Shown: positions 5,526 through 5,546 of the stretch, piece after piece
Layout: every line of letters starts with the position of its first letter
Numbering within the stretch: the first letter of the stretch is position 1
Origin: an uncultured bacterium
GTDB taxonomy: Bacteria > Bacteroidota > Bacteroidia > Bacteroidales > Muribaculaceae
Assembly (NCBI GenBank): GCA_946184715.1
Contig: CAMHGU010000153.1
Coordinates: 1-5,546, forward strand
Reading direction: 5' to 3'
Length of the DNA: 5,546 bases
Notes under the pieces: generated by a model
The model's input: the letters and a program-made list of their open reading frames with translations, nothing else
Told to the model about the DNA's origin: nothing
Database searches by the model: none
Translations under genes and position numbers: made by a program

Positions 5526-5546
5526 CATAACTCCCATAACTCCCAT
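5526..5546. repeat. 9-bp tandem repeat CATAACTCC, cut by the window edge
   Basis: Two perfect copies of CATAACTCC (5526-5534 and 5535-5543) are followed by CAT at the last three bases, so the array may continue outside the window. It starts three bases after the hairpin. The period matches that of the array after rnr, and the units share a C-(T/C)-ATA-(A/G) core. Confidence 0.65.

Overview
The window looks like an ordinary chromosomal stretch from a GC-rich member of the Bacteroidota, most likely order Bacteroidales. The reasons are two good matches to the Bacteroides-type promoter box TAnnTTTG (both TATCTTTG), A-rich leaders without Shine-Dalgarno sequences before the start codons, and a PpiD-like protein with the Bacteroidetes-style N-terminus (MATLEKIRN followed by one membrane helix). 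Codon use strongly favours C-ending codons (GCC, CTC, GAC, CGC, ATC). A Muribaculaceae-like gut lineage is a plausible guess from GC content and gene style, but no taxonomic marker is present.

Layout, all real genes on the + strand. Positions 1-228 hold the 3' part of a small helical protein I do not recognise, followed by a weak hairpin with a T5 tract (230-250). Positions 271-609 encode a 112-residue basic protein with a Lys/Ser low-complexity half and a conserved-looking C-terminal half ending in an amphipathic helix; a GC-rich hairpin follows (624-639). A promoter at about 654-684 drives rnr (712-3126), a full-length ribonuclease R with its active-site aspartates intact. The 203-base gap after rnr holds a 9-bp tandem repeat (3141-3176), a well-formed promoter (3188-3218), a two-tier leader hairpin (3239-3278) and an A-rich translation start region. 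Then comes a 710-residue membrane-anchored SurA_N/parvulin-like periplasmic folding factor of the PpiD type (3330-5462), whose parvulin-like segment lacks the catalytic histidines. After it lies a strong hairpin (5485-5522) and a second 9-bp tandem repeat running off the window edge.

The genes do not form a pathway. rnr works in cytoplasmic RNA turnover and the PpiD-like protein in envelope protein folding, and each has its own promoter. I find no mobile element, CRISPR array, tRNA or rRNA, and no convincing undescribed system. The most interesting signals are the related 9-bp repeats after two consecutive genes, the leader hairpin before the PpiD-like gene, the degenerate parvulin domain, and an ATA-GGC codon-pair preference for Ile-Gly.
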